From Mycolicibacterium moriokaense (lineage in GTDB: Bacteria > Actinomycetota > Actinomycetes > Mycobacteriales > Mycobacteriaceae), in NCBI RefSeq assembly GCF_003201655.1, contig NZ_QJJU01000003.1, positions 186,001 through 250,000 of the forward strand: a stretch of DNA of 64,000 bases. Direction: 5' to 3'. This document shows positions 52,619-61,646 of the stretch, one piece after another. How positions within the stretch are numbered: the stretch's first letter is position 1; every line of letters starts with the position of its first letter. Under the pieces are notes generated by a model. It saw only the letters and a program-made list of their open reading frames with translations. It was not told where the DNA came from and ran no database searches. The position numbers and the translations under genes are program-made.

Positions 52619-53209
52619 ATGACCGCGCGGCCTGTGCTGTGGCCCGGTGACGATGAACCGAAACCGGCGCCCGAGCCTCTGGTGCTCGTTCAAACGCTGG
52701 TCAACACCGTCGAACGGCCGGACGGTTCGGACCGGCTTGCCGATCCGACCGACGCGCGTCCGTGGCTCGTCGACAATCACCTGCTTGCGCCGCACGCTGA
52801 GCTGACGGATTCGGACCTCGATCTTGTCCGCGCTGTGCGCGAGGCGCTACGTGCGATGTTGGTACACAACGCAGGCGGACCGCCACCGAATAAAACGGCA
52901 TTGGCGGTATTGCAGACGGTTTCCGACGCCGGCACTGCCCGCGCCGATCTCGGCGACGACGGCGCCGTGCGGCTTACTGCGCGTGGCGACTCCGCGCGTG
53001 ATCGACTGATCGAGCTGCTGCTGATCATTCGCGACGCCCAGCGTGACGGCACGTGGGCTCGACTTAAGGCGTGCGCGAACGACGAATGTCAGTGGGCGTT
53101 CTACGACCGGTCGCGCAACCACGGCGGCGCGTGGTGTGAGATGGCGGCCTGTGGCAACAAGCTGAAGAACCGGGCGTTCCGCGCCAGGAGCAAGGCGGCG
53201 CCACGCTGA
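52619..53209 (+). CDS. CGNR zinc-finger transcriptional regulator (ABATE domain)
   Basis: 196 residues. The N-terminal ABATE-like domain (about 15-140) includes LVNTVERPDGSDRLADPTDARPWL and DSDLDLVRAVREALRAML. The C-terminal CGNR zinc finger has Cys152-x4-Cys157 and Cys173-x4-Cys178 in LKACANDECQWAFYDRSRN and WCEMAACGNKLKNRAFR, with the eponymous Cys-Gly-Asn. Family members are presumed stress-responsive transcription regulators in actinobacteria. No Shine-Dalgarno; TAGCCT six bases upstream suggests a leaderless mRNA. Confidence 0.9.
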   Translation: MTARPVLWPGDDEPKPAPEPLVLVQTLVNTVERPDGSDRLADPTDARPWLVDNHLLAPHAELTDSDLDLVRAVREALRAMLVHNAGGPPPNKTALAVLQTVSDAGTARADLGDDGAVRLTARGDSARDRLIELLLIIRDAQRDGTWARLKACANDECQWAFYDRSRNHGGAWCEMAACGNKLKNRAFRARSKAAPR

Positions 53210-53214
53210 CCCGG

Positions 53215-53979
53215 TCAGGTCGACAAGTGCCAGACCACGGCGGCGGCCAGCGCACCCACTCCGTTCAGTGACCAGTGCAGCGCGATCGGGGCGATCAGGC
53301 TGCCGCTGCGCCTGCGCAACCAGGTGAACACGAAGCCCGCGGCTGCCGTCGCTGCCACCGCCAGCACGACGCCTGCGACCGTTCCGAGCAGGCCGCCACC
53401 GAGCAACCGGGTGAAGCCGACGTTGCTACTGGTCAAGCCCAGCGACGTGGCGATGTGCCATAGCCCGAACAGCAGCGAGCCGGCGGCTGCGACACCGCGG
53501 AAACCCCACGCGCGGTTCAGCGCGCCGTGCAGCACCCCGCGGAATGCCAGCTCCTCGGGGATCACGGTTTGCAGCGGGATGATGATCATCGACGCGATCA
53601 GAGCACCGGACACCGTTGCGTAGTTGTTGTTCATGAACAGCGGCCGGGTCCACGGCAGCAGCGTGCCGATCGCGATCACCGAGACCACGACCGCGACCGC
53701 GACCGCCGCATAGCCCGCACCGGCTTTCCAATGCTCGCGGCCAAGCCCGAGCTCGGCCCAGCCGAGACCGCGCGACCGAACGAGGACCAACAGCCCGACC
53801 GCGGCGGCGGGCACGGTCGCGATGCTCGCCCACGGCGTCGTGAAATGTGCGATCAGATTGGTCAGTGTCAGCACCACCACAACCACGCCGATATCGACAT
53901 AGGTACGGAAATGGTGCAGTGCGGAAAGCTGTTCGACCAGCGGGTGGGGAGGCGGGACTGCCACGGCTTGGTCGGACAC
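53215..53979 (-). CDS. CPBP-family intramembrane protease (CAAX-like)
   Basis: 254 residues from GTG 53979. Roughly seven hydrophobic segments and the three CPBP motifs: PEELAFRGVLHGALNRAWG (EExxxR), LLFGLWHIATSLG (FxxxH) and IAPIALHWSLNG (HxxxN-type). The family includes Rce1-like proteases and bacteriocin-immunity proteins; the substrate is unknown. Corresponds to Rv1863c by position. Convergent with the CGNR gene, 5 bp apart. Confidence 0.87.
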   Translation of the reverse strand: MSDQAVAVPPPHPLVEQLSALHHFRTYVDIGVVVVVLTLTNLIAHFTTPWASIATVPAAAVGLLVLVRSRGLGWAELGLGREHWKAGAGYAAVAVAVVVSVIAIGTLLPWTRPLFMNNNYATVSGALIASMIIIPLQTVIPEELAFRGVLHGALNRAWGFRGVAAAGSLLFGLWHIATSLGLTSSNVGFTRLLGGGLLGTVAGVVLAVAATAAAGFVFTWLRRRSGSLIAPIALHWSLNGVGALAAAVVWHLST

Positions 53980-54052
53980 GACAACCCAGTCTACCGGCCC
54001 CGCCGCTCGGCAGCGTGTCACGCGTTTCGACGACTGAACTAGCCTGACGGTC

Positions 54053-54937
54053 GTGCTGGGATTCGCGGTGCCGCAGTTCGGAGCGTCGGCCCAACTTGAT
54101 GTCGGAGAGCTTGCCCGCTTCGCGTCGACAGCCGAACAACTCGGCGCCGACAGCCTCTGGGTGGGGGACCGCCTGCTGGCCGCGGTCAATCCGACGGTGG
54201 GTTACGTCGGACAGGACACCATCCCCGAGCAATTCCGCACCAATTTGGATCCGTTCATCGCATTGACGGTTGCCGCGACCGCGACTACCACCGCGCAGCT
54301 CGGGTGCAGCGTGTTCGTCGCCCCGTGGTATCCACCGGTTCAGTTGGCCCGGCAGTTGACGAGTATCGACGTGATCAGTGGCGGCCGGCTGCTGCCCGGA
54401 TTCGGCATCGGATGGTCGCCGGAGGAGTACCAATCCGCCGGTGCTCCGTTTCGCCGCCGCGGCGCACAACTCGACGAACTCCTCGACGCGCTCGTCGCGC
54501 TGTGGACCGCCAACCCCGTCCGCCATGAGGGTGCGCGTTGGTCGGTGCCCGAATCGTGGGTGGACCTCAAGCCGGTACAGCGCCCGCATCCGCCGGTCTA
54601 TCTCGGCGCCTTCACACCGGCCGGGCTCAAGCGCATCGGCGAGCGTGCCGACGGCTGGATGGCGGGGGTCAATGTGCCGAGCGGCGTCAGTCTGGACATG
54701 CTCAACTGGCAGCGGCAGACCATCGACGACGCGGCCCGCGCGGCGGGTCGTGACCCGTCGGCGATCCACGCCTATGTGCGGGTAAATGTCGCCGAAGGCT
54801 CCCCGGTGGACAAGGTTGCCGACGCCGTGCAGGTGCTGGCCGACAATGGCTACCCCGACACGTTCGTCGACCTGATGTACGTGGCTACCGGGACCGACGC
54901 CCACCTCGAGTGGGTTGAACGGCTGCTGACCCGGTGA
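54053..54937 (+). CDS. LLM-class F420-dependent oxidoreductase
   Basis: 294 residues, GTG start (MLGFAVPQFGASAQLDVGEL). Luciferase-like barrel with LGADSLWVGDRLLA, TTAQLGCSVFVAPWYPPVQLARQLTSIDVIS, RLLPGFGIGWSPEEYQ and HPPVYLGAFTPAGLKRIGERADGWMAG. First gene of an operon with a double CoA-transferase and a thiolase-like protein, so it may act on a lipid or sterol CoA intermediate. The start lies seven bases after TAGCCT (54040-54045). Stop overlaps the next GTG (GTGA). Confidence 0.87.
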   Translation: MLGFAVPQFGASAQLDVGELARFASTAEQLGADSLWVGDRLLAAVNPTVGYVGQDTIPEQFRTNLDPFIALTVAATATTTAQLGCSVFVAPWYPPVQLARQLTSIDVISGGRLLPGFGIGWSPEEYQSAGAPFRRRGAQLDELLDALVALWTANPVRHEGARWSVPESWVDLKPVQRPHPPVYLGAFTPAGLKRIGERADGWMAGVNVPSGVSLDMLNWQRQTIDDAARAAGRDPSAIHAYVRVNVAEGSPVDKVADAVQVLADNGYPDTFVDLMYVATGTDAHLEWVERLLTR

Positions 54938-57246
54938 GCGGCGGACTGCTCGAAGCGGTTCGGGTGCTCGATGTCGGGGGCGCCGAATCCGACGCGGTCA
55001 GCAGGCTGTTCGCCGACCTCGGTGCCGAAGTGCTGAAAATCGAGCCGCCCGACGGCAGCCCGGCCCGCCGCGCGCTACCCAGTGTGGCGGGCACCAGCAT
55101 TCCGTTCGCGCTGCACAACGCGAACAAGCGCAGCGCGGTGCTGGACCCGCTCATGGCGGCGGACCGTGACCGGTTCATCGGGCTGGGCGGCGCCGCCGAT
55201 ATCGTGGTGGACGGCGGCAATCCCGCGGGAGCGGCGGCGTTCGGGACGTCGTGCGCGGCGCTGGCCGACCAGTTCGGGCACTTGGTTGCGTTGTCGGTCA
55301 CCGACTTCGGCGCAACCGGCCCCTACGCCTCCTGGCGGGCGACCGACCCTGTGCTGTACGCCATGTCGACCTCGCTGTCTCGTACCGGACCGACTTCGGG
55401 AACACCCGTTCTACCGCCGACGGGGATCGCGTCCGCCACTGCCGCTGTCCAGGCGGCTTGGGCCGCGCTGGCCGCTTACTATCACCGGTTACAGTGCGGC
55501 ACAGGAGAATACATCGACTTTTCGCGGTTCGAGGGAGTTGTCCAGGCTCTCGATCCGCCGTTCGGCACGGAGGGCCAGGCGGCCGTCGGCCTGAAGCGGT
55601 CCAGCGAGTTGTGGCGGGGTAGACCGCGCAATCAACAGCTATACCCGATCTTTCCGTGTAAGGACGGATACGTACGGATCTGCCTGCTGTCGCCGCGGCA
55701 GTGGCGAGGCATGCACGGGTGGCTGGGCGAGCCCGAGCAGTTCGCCGATCCGAAATTCGACACCATCGCGGCGCGATACGCCGCGGCACGCGAACTCAAC
55801 GCCGCGATCGCGGATCTCGTCGCCGCCAAGACGATGGACGACCTGGTAACCGAGGGACAGCGTCGTGGGATACCGATTGCGGCAGTGCTCACGCCTGCGG
55901 AGGTGTTGTCCTCGGCGCATTTTCGCGAAGTAGGGGCGCTCGCTGACGTCGAACTGGCCCCTGGCTCCGGCATGTCCATTCCCGTTGGGCCGTTCGTGGT
56001 CGATGGTGAGCATGCCGGCTACGCCAGGCCCGCGCGATCGGTTGGCGCGGACGAAGCCGCTTGGGCGACAAGACCTTCCGCGACCTCGCCGCCAGGTGTT
56101 CCCACGGGCAGGCCGTTTGCGGGCATGCGAATCCTGGACCTAGGCGTGATCGTGGCAGGCGGGGAGCTGGGCCGACTGTTCGCCGACCTCGGTGCGGAGG
56201 TCATCAAGATCGAAAGCGCCGCGTATCCCGACGGGCTGCGGCAGACGGTGCCGGGCCAGGCAACCAGCAGATCGTGGGCGTTGGCCCACCGCAACGAGGA
56301 CGGCCTCGGACTGGACCTGCGCCACCAGTCGGGCGCCAAGCTATTCGAGAGGCTTGTCGCGGGTGCCGACGCCGTGTTCGCCAACTTCAAACCGGGAACG
56401 CTTGCGTCGCTGGGGTTTTCCTACGAACGGTTGCGGGCTCTCAACCCACGGATCGTGCTCGCCGAGAGCAGCGCGTTCGGGGCCACCGGACCGTGGAGCG
56501 AACGGATGGGCTACGGCCCGTTGGTCCGCGCTACCACGGGCGTCACGTGGCAGTGGACCTCCGAGGACGCCCCGCGAGGGAGCTTCTACGACGCCACCAC
56601 GGTCTTTCCCGATCACATTTCGGCGAGGGTCACCGCGGTCGCCGCGCTGGCGGCGGTCATCGGCCGTCATCGCACCGGAACCGGTGCGCACGTCCATATT
56701 TCGCAGGCAGAAGCGGCGGTGAACCAGCTCGCGACCGCCTACGTCGCAGAGGCCGCTCGCGCTGCGCGACTGCCGGTAGCCGACGACACCGCGGTGCACA
56801 CCGTTTATCGGTGCGACGGCGACGACGAGTGGTGCGTCATATCGCTGCGGGACGACGGCGACCGTGCAGCGCTGGCCGCCATCACCGGCGGAACGGACGT
56901 TTCCGAGTGGACGCGTACACGCGACAAGACGGCGGTCGCCGAGGAACTGCAGGGCGCGGGAGTGCCCGCCGCGCCGATGTACCGAGCCGTCGACGTTCTG
57001 GCAGATCCGCAAATCACCTTCCGAAAGGTGTTCAGCGAGATGACTCATCCGCTCCTTGACGCGCCGATGCCCACCGAGACCGGACCCGCGCCCTATCTGC
57101 ACATCGCACCCGCCGAGCTTCGGCCCGCGCCGATGCCCGGTGAGCACACGCGTGAGATCTGTCAGAAACTCCTCACCCTGGACGCCGACGAGACCGATCG
57201 GCTGATCGCCGAAGGCGTCTTGTTCACTTACCGAGGGAGGTCATGA
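54934..57246 (+). CDS. Fused double CaiB/BaiF family III CoA-transferase
   Basis: 770 residues made of two family III CoA-transferase units (about 5-375 and 395-760), each with the opening motif: VLDVGGAESDAVSRLFADLGAEVLKIEPP and ILDLGVIVAGGELGRLFADLGAEVIKIESA. Both carry ARSVTDFGATGPYASWR-like and AESSAFGATGPWSER segments. Where formyl-CoA transferase has its catalytic Asp in SMQDA, this protein appears to have Glu in both halves (FSRFEG, ISQAEA); the alignment is by eye. It probably moves CoA between acids in lipid or steroid breakdown. Matches Rv1866. Overlaps both neighbours by 4 bp. Confidence 0.88.
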   Translation: MSGGLLEAVRVLDVGGAESDAVSRLFADLGAEVLKIEPPDGSPARRALPSVAGTSIPFALHNANKRSAVLDPLMAADRDRFIGLGGAADIVVDGGNPAGAAAFGTSCAALADQFGHLVALSVTDFGATGPYASWRATDPVLYAMSTSLSRTGPTSGTPVLPPTGIASATAAVQAAWAALAAYYHRLQCGTGEYIDFSRFEGVVQALDPPFGTEGQAAVGLKRSSELWRGRPRNQQLYPIFPCKDGYVRICLLSPRQWRGMHGWLGEPEQFADPKFDTIAARYAAARELNAAIADLVAAKTMDDLVTEGQRRGIPIAAVLTPAEVLSSAHFREVGALADVELAPGSGMSIPVGPFVVDGEHAGYARPARSVGADEAAWATRPSATSPPGVPTGRPFAGMRILDLGVIVAGGELGRLFADLGAEVIKIESAAYPDGLRQTVPGQATSRSWALAHRNEDGLGLDLRHQSGAKLFERLVAGADAVFANFKPGTLASLGFSYERLRALNPRIVLAESSAFGATGPWSERMGYGPLVRATTGVTWQWTSEDAPRGSFYDATTVFPDHISARVTAVAALAAVIGRHRTGTGAHVHISQAEAAVNQLATAYVAEAARAARLPVADDTAVHTVYRCDGDDEWCVISLRDDGDRAALAAITGGTDVSEWTRTRDKTAVAEELQGAGVPAAPMYRAVDVLADPQITFRKVFSEMTHPLLDAPMPTETGPAPYLHIAPAELRPAPMPGEHTREICQKLLTLDADETDRLIAEGVLFTYRGRS

Positions 57247-58730
57247 TGGCGGGGCAATCCATGGACCCCAGAACTCCGGTGCTCGTCGGCTATGGCCAGG
57301 TCAACCAACACGACGACCACCCAGGCGTCGAGCCGGTCGACCTGATGGTCGCGGCCGCTCGTGCCGCCGCCGATCCACGGGTGCTCGAAGCCGTCGACTC
57401 GGTCCGCGTCGTCAACCTGTTGTCGTGGCGCTACCGCGATCCGGGGCTGCTGCTCGCCCAGCGCCTGCGCGCACAGAACGCCGCGACCCGCTACACCGGA
57501 ATCGGCGGCAATGTTCCGCAGTCGCTGGTGAACGAGGCGTGCCTGGACATCCAGGCTGGCCGCACCGATGCTTTGTTGATTGCTGGCGCCGAAACCTGGC
57601 GTACCCGAACACGATTGCGCGCCAGCGGTGCCAAGCCCGAATGGACTCATCAAGACGAGTCGGTTCCCCTCGCCGAGGGCGCCGACGACGGTGTGCCGAT
57701 GGCCGGGCCCGCGGAGATCCGGATCAAACTGGACCGGCCTGCGTATGTCTATCCGATGTTCGAGCAGGCGCTTCGGATCGCCGCCGGGGAGTCGGCAGAG
57801 GATCACCTGCGCCGCATCGGTGAGCTGTGGTCGCAGTTCAGTGGGGTGGCCGCGAAGAATCCGCATGCGTGGAGCCGTGAGCCGCTGGCGCCCCACCAGA
57901 TATGGCAACCCAGTCCGCGCAACCGGATGATCAGCTGGCCGTACACCAAGCTGATGAACTCCAACAACATGGTCGATCAGGGCGCCGCGCTGGTTCTCAT
58001 GTCGGCCGGCAAAGCGACCTATTTGCAGATCCCTTCGGAGCGTTGGGTTTTCCCGTACGCGGGCACTGATGCGCACGACACCTATGCGATCAGTGAGCGA
58101 GCGGAGTTCTACCGCTCGCCGGCGATCAGGATTGCGGGGCAGCGGGCGATGCAACTGGCAGGCGTCGGCGTCGACGACCTCGACTTGATCGACGTCTACT
58201 CGTGCTTCCCGTCGGCAGTGCAGGTGGCCGCTAACGAACTGGGGCTGCCTGCCGGCGACCCGAGCCGGCCGCTGACAGTCACCGGCGGTCTGACCTTCGC
58301 AGGCGGCCCGTGGAACAACTACGTCACACACTCGATCGCAACGATGGCCGAACGCCTGGTCGCCAACCCCGGCCAACGCGGGTTCATCACCGCCAACGGC
58401 GGCTATCTGACCAAGCACAGTTTCGGCGTATATGGCACCGAACCTCCAACCCACGAGTTCCGTTGGGAAGACGTTCAATCCGAAGTCGATCGGGAGCCGA
58501 CGCGGGCCGCCGACGTCGAGTGGTCGGGTGTCGGCACGGTTGAGTCGTGGACCACGCCGTTCAACCGGACCGGTTCGGCGGAGAAGGCCTTCCTCGCCGT
58601 GCGGACGCCCGATGACTCCCGGGTACTCGCGGTAATCTCCGACCCTGCGGAGGCCGAAGCCACCATTCGTGACGACATCGCCGGCGGCAAAGTGCAGGTC
58701 AACACCGACGGCACCGCGACACTGCTCTAG
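57243..58730 (+). CDS. Thiolase-like protein (Rv1867-like)
   Basis: 495 residues. Thiolase-superfamily fold: TPVLVGYGQVNQ, DSVRVVNLLSWRY, IQAGRTDALLIAGAETWRTRTRLR in the N half, and DDLDLIDVYSCFPSAVQVAANELGL, TVTGGLTFAGGPWNNYVTHSIA, FITANGGYLTKHSFGVYGT in the C half. Cys100 (VNEACLDI) is near the nucleophile position, but the surrounding C-x-S-G motif is absent; the C-terminal 120 residues are an extra domain seen in this subgroup. Likely works on a CoA thioester with the coupled CoA-transferase. Stop overlaps the convergent SDR gene. Confidence 0.85.
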   Translation: MMAGQSMDPRTPVLVGYGQVNQHDDHPGVEPVDLMVAAARAAADPRVLEAVDSVRVVNLLSWRYRDPGLLLAQRLRAQNAATRYTGIGGNVPQSLVNEACLDIQAGRTDALLIAGAETWRTRTRLRASGAKPEWTHQDESVPLAEGADDGVPMAGPAEIRIKLDRPAYVYPMFEQALRIAAGESAEDHLRRIGELWSQFSGVAAKNPHAWSREPLAPHQIWQPSPRNRMISWPYTKLMNSNNMVDQGAALVLMSAGKATYLQIPSERWVFPYAGTDAHDTYAISERAEFYRSPAIRIAGQRAMQLAGVGVDDLDLIDVYSCFPSAVQVAANELGLPAGDPSRPLTVTGGLTFAGGPWNNYVTHSIATMAERLVANPGQRGFITANGGYLTKHSFGVYGTEPPTHEFRWEDVQSEVDREPTRAADVEWSGVGTVESWTTPFNRTGSAEKAFLAVRTPDDSRVLAVISDPAEAEATIRDDIAGGKVQVNTDGTATLL

Positions 58731-59521
58731 ACAAGATCGGCCAGCAGCCCGTCCATCCGCTGGCGCACCACCACGTCCGCACCTGGGCCGACGATGGCGT
58801 GGACCCGGTTGGCCTCGACGGCTTCGATGGCGGCCTGCGCCACGACCGCCGGGCTGATCGCCCCAGCAGGCATGTCACTCCCGTCATCGGGCGCGGACGC
58901 TGCACCCGGCGGCACAAGTCTCGCCGAATTGGCTCCGAGCGGCGTGTCCACGAGCCCGGGGCACAGCACCGTGGCACCCAAAAGTGGTGATACCGAACGT
59001 AGTTCTACGTTCAGCGTCTCGGTCAGCCCCACGACTGCATGCATGGTGGCGTTGTAGGGCGCCAGGCTTGGCAGCGCCATCAGCCCGCCCGCAGACGCGG
59101 TATTGAGGAAATGGCCGGAGCCCTGCGCGATGAACAGCGGGGCAAAGGTGCGCACACCGTTCACCACAGCCATCAGCTTCACGTCGATCAACCACCGCCA
59201 CGTCTCTGGTCGCTGCTCCCACGTCGGCGCCTGTTCACACACAACCCCGGCGTTGTTACAGACCAGATCGACGCGGCCGAACCGCTCTACGGTCGCGTCC
59301 GCCAACGCGTCAAGGTCGGCGTCGACGCTGACGTCGACCCGCACCCCTGCCGCATGCCCAGGCTTGTCGGCGAGCGCGTCCACCGCGACGGGGATTGCGT
59401 ACTCCCGAATGTCGGCAATCATCACGTTGACTCCGCGCCGCACCAGCGCGTCGGCGATCGCGAACCCGATGCCGCTGGTGCCGCCGGTGACAACGGCGAC
59501 CTGACCCGTCTCGATCCTCAT
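58727..59521 (-). CDS. Short-chain dehydrogenase with Lys-to-Met change in YxxxK
   Basis: 264 residues from ATG 59521 (MRIETGQVAVVTGGTSGIG), with GGAGG upstream; the frame is open further upstream but gives no family match. NAD site TGGTSGIGFAIADAL, LVCNNAGV (NNAG), catalytic Ser in FLNTASAGGLMALPS, Tyr156 in APYNATMHAVVGL. The Lys of YxxxK is Met160 (codon ATG, one change from AAG). In SDR enzymes this Lys positions the cofactor and lowers the Tyr pKa, so activity would be impaired if the base is real. Rv1865c is the positional counterpart. Confidence 0.86.
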   Translation of the reverse strand: MRIETGQVAVVTGGTSGIGFAIADALVRRGVNVMIADIREYAIPVAVDALADKPGHAAGVRVDVSVDADLDALADATVERFGRVDLVCNNAGVVCEQAPTWEQRPETWRWLIDVKLMAVVNGVRTFAPLFIAQGSGHFLNTASAGGLMALPSLAPYNATMHAVVGLTETLNVELRSVSPLLGATVLCPGLVDTPLGANSARLVPPGAASAPDDGSDMPAGAISPAVVAQAAIEAVEANRVHAIVGPGADVVVRQRMDGLLADLV

Positions 59522-59565
59522 ATCGGCCTCCTTGACGCTCAGGGCGCGCTGGCGGGGACGTCCGT

Positions 59566-60108
59566 TTACTGCGGCGTGTATCCCTCCGCGGAGAAGGTGA
59601 AGCCCTTGCCGCTCGTCTCGCTCCGACAGGACACGCCGGACTCCTGCACGTTGCACCGATATCCGGCCGCCGCAAGGATCCTGTTCAGCTGCAGCGCGTT
59701 GGCCGGGCCAGGCACCAGCCAGAAGTCCGGCTGTTCCAACGCGACGAACTGCGGATCACCTTCGCGGTCGACGGCGATCGCGTTCGTCGAGTCCGGCTCG
59801 CCCTGCACGCCCATTCCCGACTGCCAGCTGCTCGCCGCCTGACAGCCCGCCTTGGTGTGCGAAAGAATCGCGCACCGCCACTTGCCGCTGGGCGTCGTGA
59901 AGTAGTAGCCGGTGACATCGCCGACATGCCCGACGTAGTCGAACGCGTTGACGAGGTGTGCGTTGTTCGGCGGCGCCGACGGCGTCGCGATCGGAGGGGG
60001 AGCGGTGTGCGTCGGAGACTCGCCGGTGTTGACCACGGTGACAATGGAGCAGCCGGCGATGGCCAGGATCGCGACCGTCGAGATCCCGACCGATCTGCGG
60101 CGGATCAA
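59566..60108 (-). CDS. Small lipoprotein
   Basis: 180 residues from TTG 60108, which overlaps the TGA of the upstream reductase (TTGA, the same 4-bp arrangement as ATGA). It yields a lipoprotein signal LIRRRSVGISTVAILAIAGC with lipobox IAGC. Longer frames run into the reductase gene. The mature part has a short Thr/Pro-rich linker (SPTHTAPPPIATPSAPP), then a domain with TPSGKWRCAILSHTKAGCQAAS, LNRILAAAGYRCNVQESGVSCRS (four cysteines) and ends FSAEGYTPQ. Similar secreted cysteine-bearing domains are widespread in mycobacteria without known function. Confidence 0.75.
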   Translation of the reverse strand: MIRRRSVGISTVAILAIAGCSIVTVVNTGESPTHTAPPPIATPSAPPNNAHLVNAFDYVGHVGDVTGYYFTTPSGKWRCAILSHTKAGCQAASSWQSGMGVQGEPDSTNAIAVDREGDPQFVALEQPDFWLVPGPANALQLNRILAAAGYRCNVQESGVSCRSETSGKGFTFSAEGYTPQ

Positions 60109-61295
60109 GCCGCACCCAACGGCGCGCGGGACCGGATCAGCGACTTGATGTCGTCGAGTCCCTCCCAGATGTTCACGTTCATCCCGGCCAGCACCCGATC
60201 GTCGCCGTCGAGCCAGAACGCGGTGAACTCGCGCTTCGCGACGTCGCCCCGAAACACCACTCTCTCGTAGTGCGGCGCGTGGCCGACGTACTCCATGCCG
60301 AGGTCGTACTGGTCGGTGAAGAAGTAGGGGAGTTCGTCGTATTCGGCCTGCTTGCCAAGCATTCCGGCTGCGGCGACTGCGGGCTGCTTGAGCGCGTTGG
60401 CCCAATGCTCGGTGCGGATGCGAGTGCCGAACAGCGGGTGCTCAGCTGCGGCGATGTCGCCGACAGCGAAGATGTCGGGGTCGGTGGTGCGCAGCGACGA
60501 ATCGACCAACACGCCGCCCTCGCCGATGGCAAGACCCGCCTGTTCGGCGAGCGCGAGGTTGGGCGCCGCCCCGACGGCGACCAGGACGGCGTCGGCGTCG
60601 ACGGTGGACCCGTCACCGAGTTTCAGCCCGATCGCCCTGCCGCCGGCAGTGGTGACTTCCTGCACGGTCGCACCCAGCCGAAGGTCCACACCGTGGTCGC
60701 GGTGCAGTGCGGCGAACACCTCGCCGACCTCGCGGCCGAGCGCGGCCATCAGTGGAAGCTCGGCCATTTCGACGACCGTGACCTTGACGCCGCGGTCCCG
60801 GGCCCCGGCGGCGACCTCGAGACCGATCCATCCACCGCCGACGATGGCGAGCGAAGAACCCTCGGCCATGGCTGAATTCAGCGCATCGGCGTCGTCGACG
60901 GTGCGAAGGTAGTACACGCCGTCGGCATCTGCGCCTGGAATCGGCGGCCGGCGGGGGTGCGAGCCGGTTGCCAGCATCAGCTTGTCGTAGCGAACGGCGC
61001 TGGCGTCGGGAAGGGCGACAGTGTGGGCTTTGGCGTCGATCGCCGTCACCTCGGTGCCAAGCTGTAGGTCGATGTGGTGGTCGCGATACCAGGCCGAAGA
61101 GGCGGTGGTGAAGTCACCGAGTTGCTTCTTGCCCGCCAGGTACTCCTTGGACAATGGCGGACGTTCGTAGGGGAGATGCTCCTCAGCGGCGAACAGTACG
61201 ACGTGACCGTCGAAATCTTTGTCGCGCAATGCTTCTGCGGCCTTGGCGCCTGCGAGGCCGCCGCCGACGATGGCGAAGGTGGACGACGTTGTCAT
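60105..61295 (-). CDS. FAD-dependent ferredoxin/rubredoxin-type reductase (Rv1869c-like)
   Basis: 396 residues. FAD motif FAIVGGGLAGAKAAEALR at residue 7, the family signature HLPYERPPLSKEYLAGKK near 44, NAD(P)H motif LAIVGGGWIGLEVAAGARDRG near 150, and DIFAVGDIAAAEHPLFG near 275. The C-terminal domain resembles putidaredoxin or ferredoxin reductases that feed electrons to P450s or dioxygenases. The partner ferredoxin is not in the window. Operon with the lipoprotein and SDR genes downstream. Confidence 0.9.
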   Translation of the reverse strand: MTTSSTFAIVGGGLAGAKAAEALRDKDFDGHVVLFAAEEHLPYERPPLSKEYLAGKKQLGDFTTASSAWYRDHHIDLQLGTEVTAIDAKAHTVALPDASAVRYDKLMLATGSHPRRPPIPGADADGVYYLRTVDDADALNSAMAEGSSLAIVGGGWIGLEVAAGARDRGVKVTVVEMAELPLMAALGREVGEVFAALHRDHGVDLRLGATVQEVTTAGGRAIGLKLGDGSTVDADAVLVAVGAAPNLALAEQAGLAIGEGGVLVDSSLRTTDPDIFAVGDIAAAEHPLFGTRIRTEHWANALKQPAVAAAGMLGKQAEYDELPYFFTDQYDLGMEYVGHAPHYERVVFRGDVAKREFTAFWLDGDDRVLAGMNVNIWEGLDDIKSLIRSRAPLGAA

Positions 61296-61356
61296 GCCGT
61301 CCGACCCTACTCGCCTCAGTTGTCACAGGGCCAAGGCATGCTCGCTCTCTCCAGAG

Positions 61357-61374
61357 CGTCATCAAATGATGACG
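61357..61374. promoter_or_regulatory. 18-bp perfect dyad in a divergent gap
   Basis: CGTCATCA (61357-61364) and TGATGACG (61367-61374) around AA, in the 102-bp gap between the reductase start (minus) and a small plus-strand gene 23 bp to the right. Symmetry and place suit an operator for a dimeric regulator; a terminator is unlikely because both genes point away. Confidence 0.5.
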
Positions 61375-61397
61375 GCCGTGGAAAGGATGGTCCTCCG

Positions 61398-61595
61398 ATG
61401 GGCGAGAACAAGCCTTGGTGGGCTAGCGACCCCGATATCGCTGCCATCCGCCGCGGCGTCATGGAAGAGATCGAGAGTGCAGGTCACGAACCGATCAGCC
61501 CCGACACACCAGATCCTGTGCTCGCGGACCTATTGACCGGTGCAAGCATGCGAGAGCTCGCTGCTGCCCGCGACGCGAGATCGGCCGGGTGCTAG
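61398..61595 (+). CDS. Small conserved-looking hypothetical protein
   Basis: 65 residues from ATG 61398 (MGENKPWWASDPDIAAIRRG). A purine-rich AAAGGA lies 14-9 bases upstream. The N-terminal PWWASDP motif, the helical acidic middle (VMEEIESAGHEPISPDTPDPVLADLL) and the ASMRELAAARDAR helix look like a real small cytoplasmic protein. I recall similar short actinobacterial proteins but no function. The frame is open further upstream, but that part overlaps the divergent reductase. Confidence 0.6.
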   Translation: MGENKPWWASDPDIAAIRRGVMEEIESAGHEPISPDTPDPVLADLLTGASMRELAAARDARSAGC

Positions 61596-61646
61596 GGGCT
61601 CCGAAGCAGGTGCTGCATCGCCGCTTCAGTCGACCCACGCGAATAC

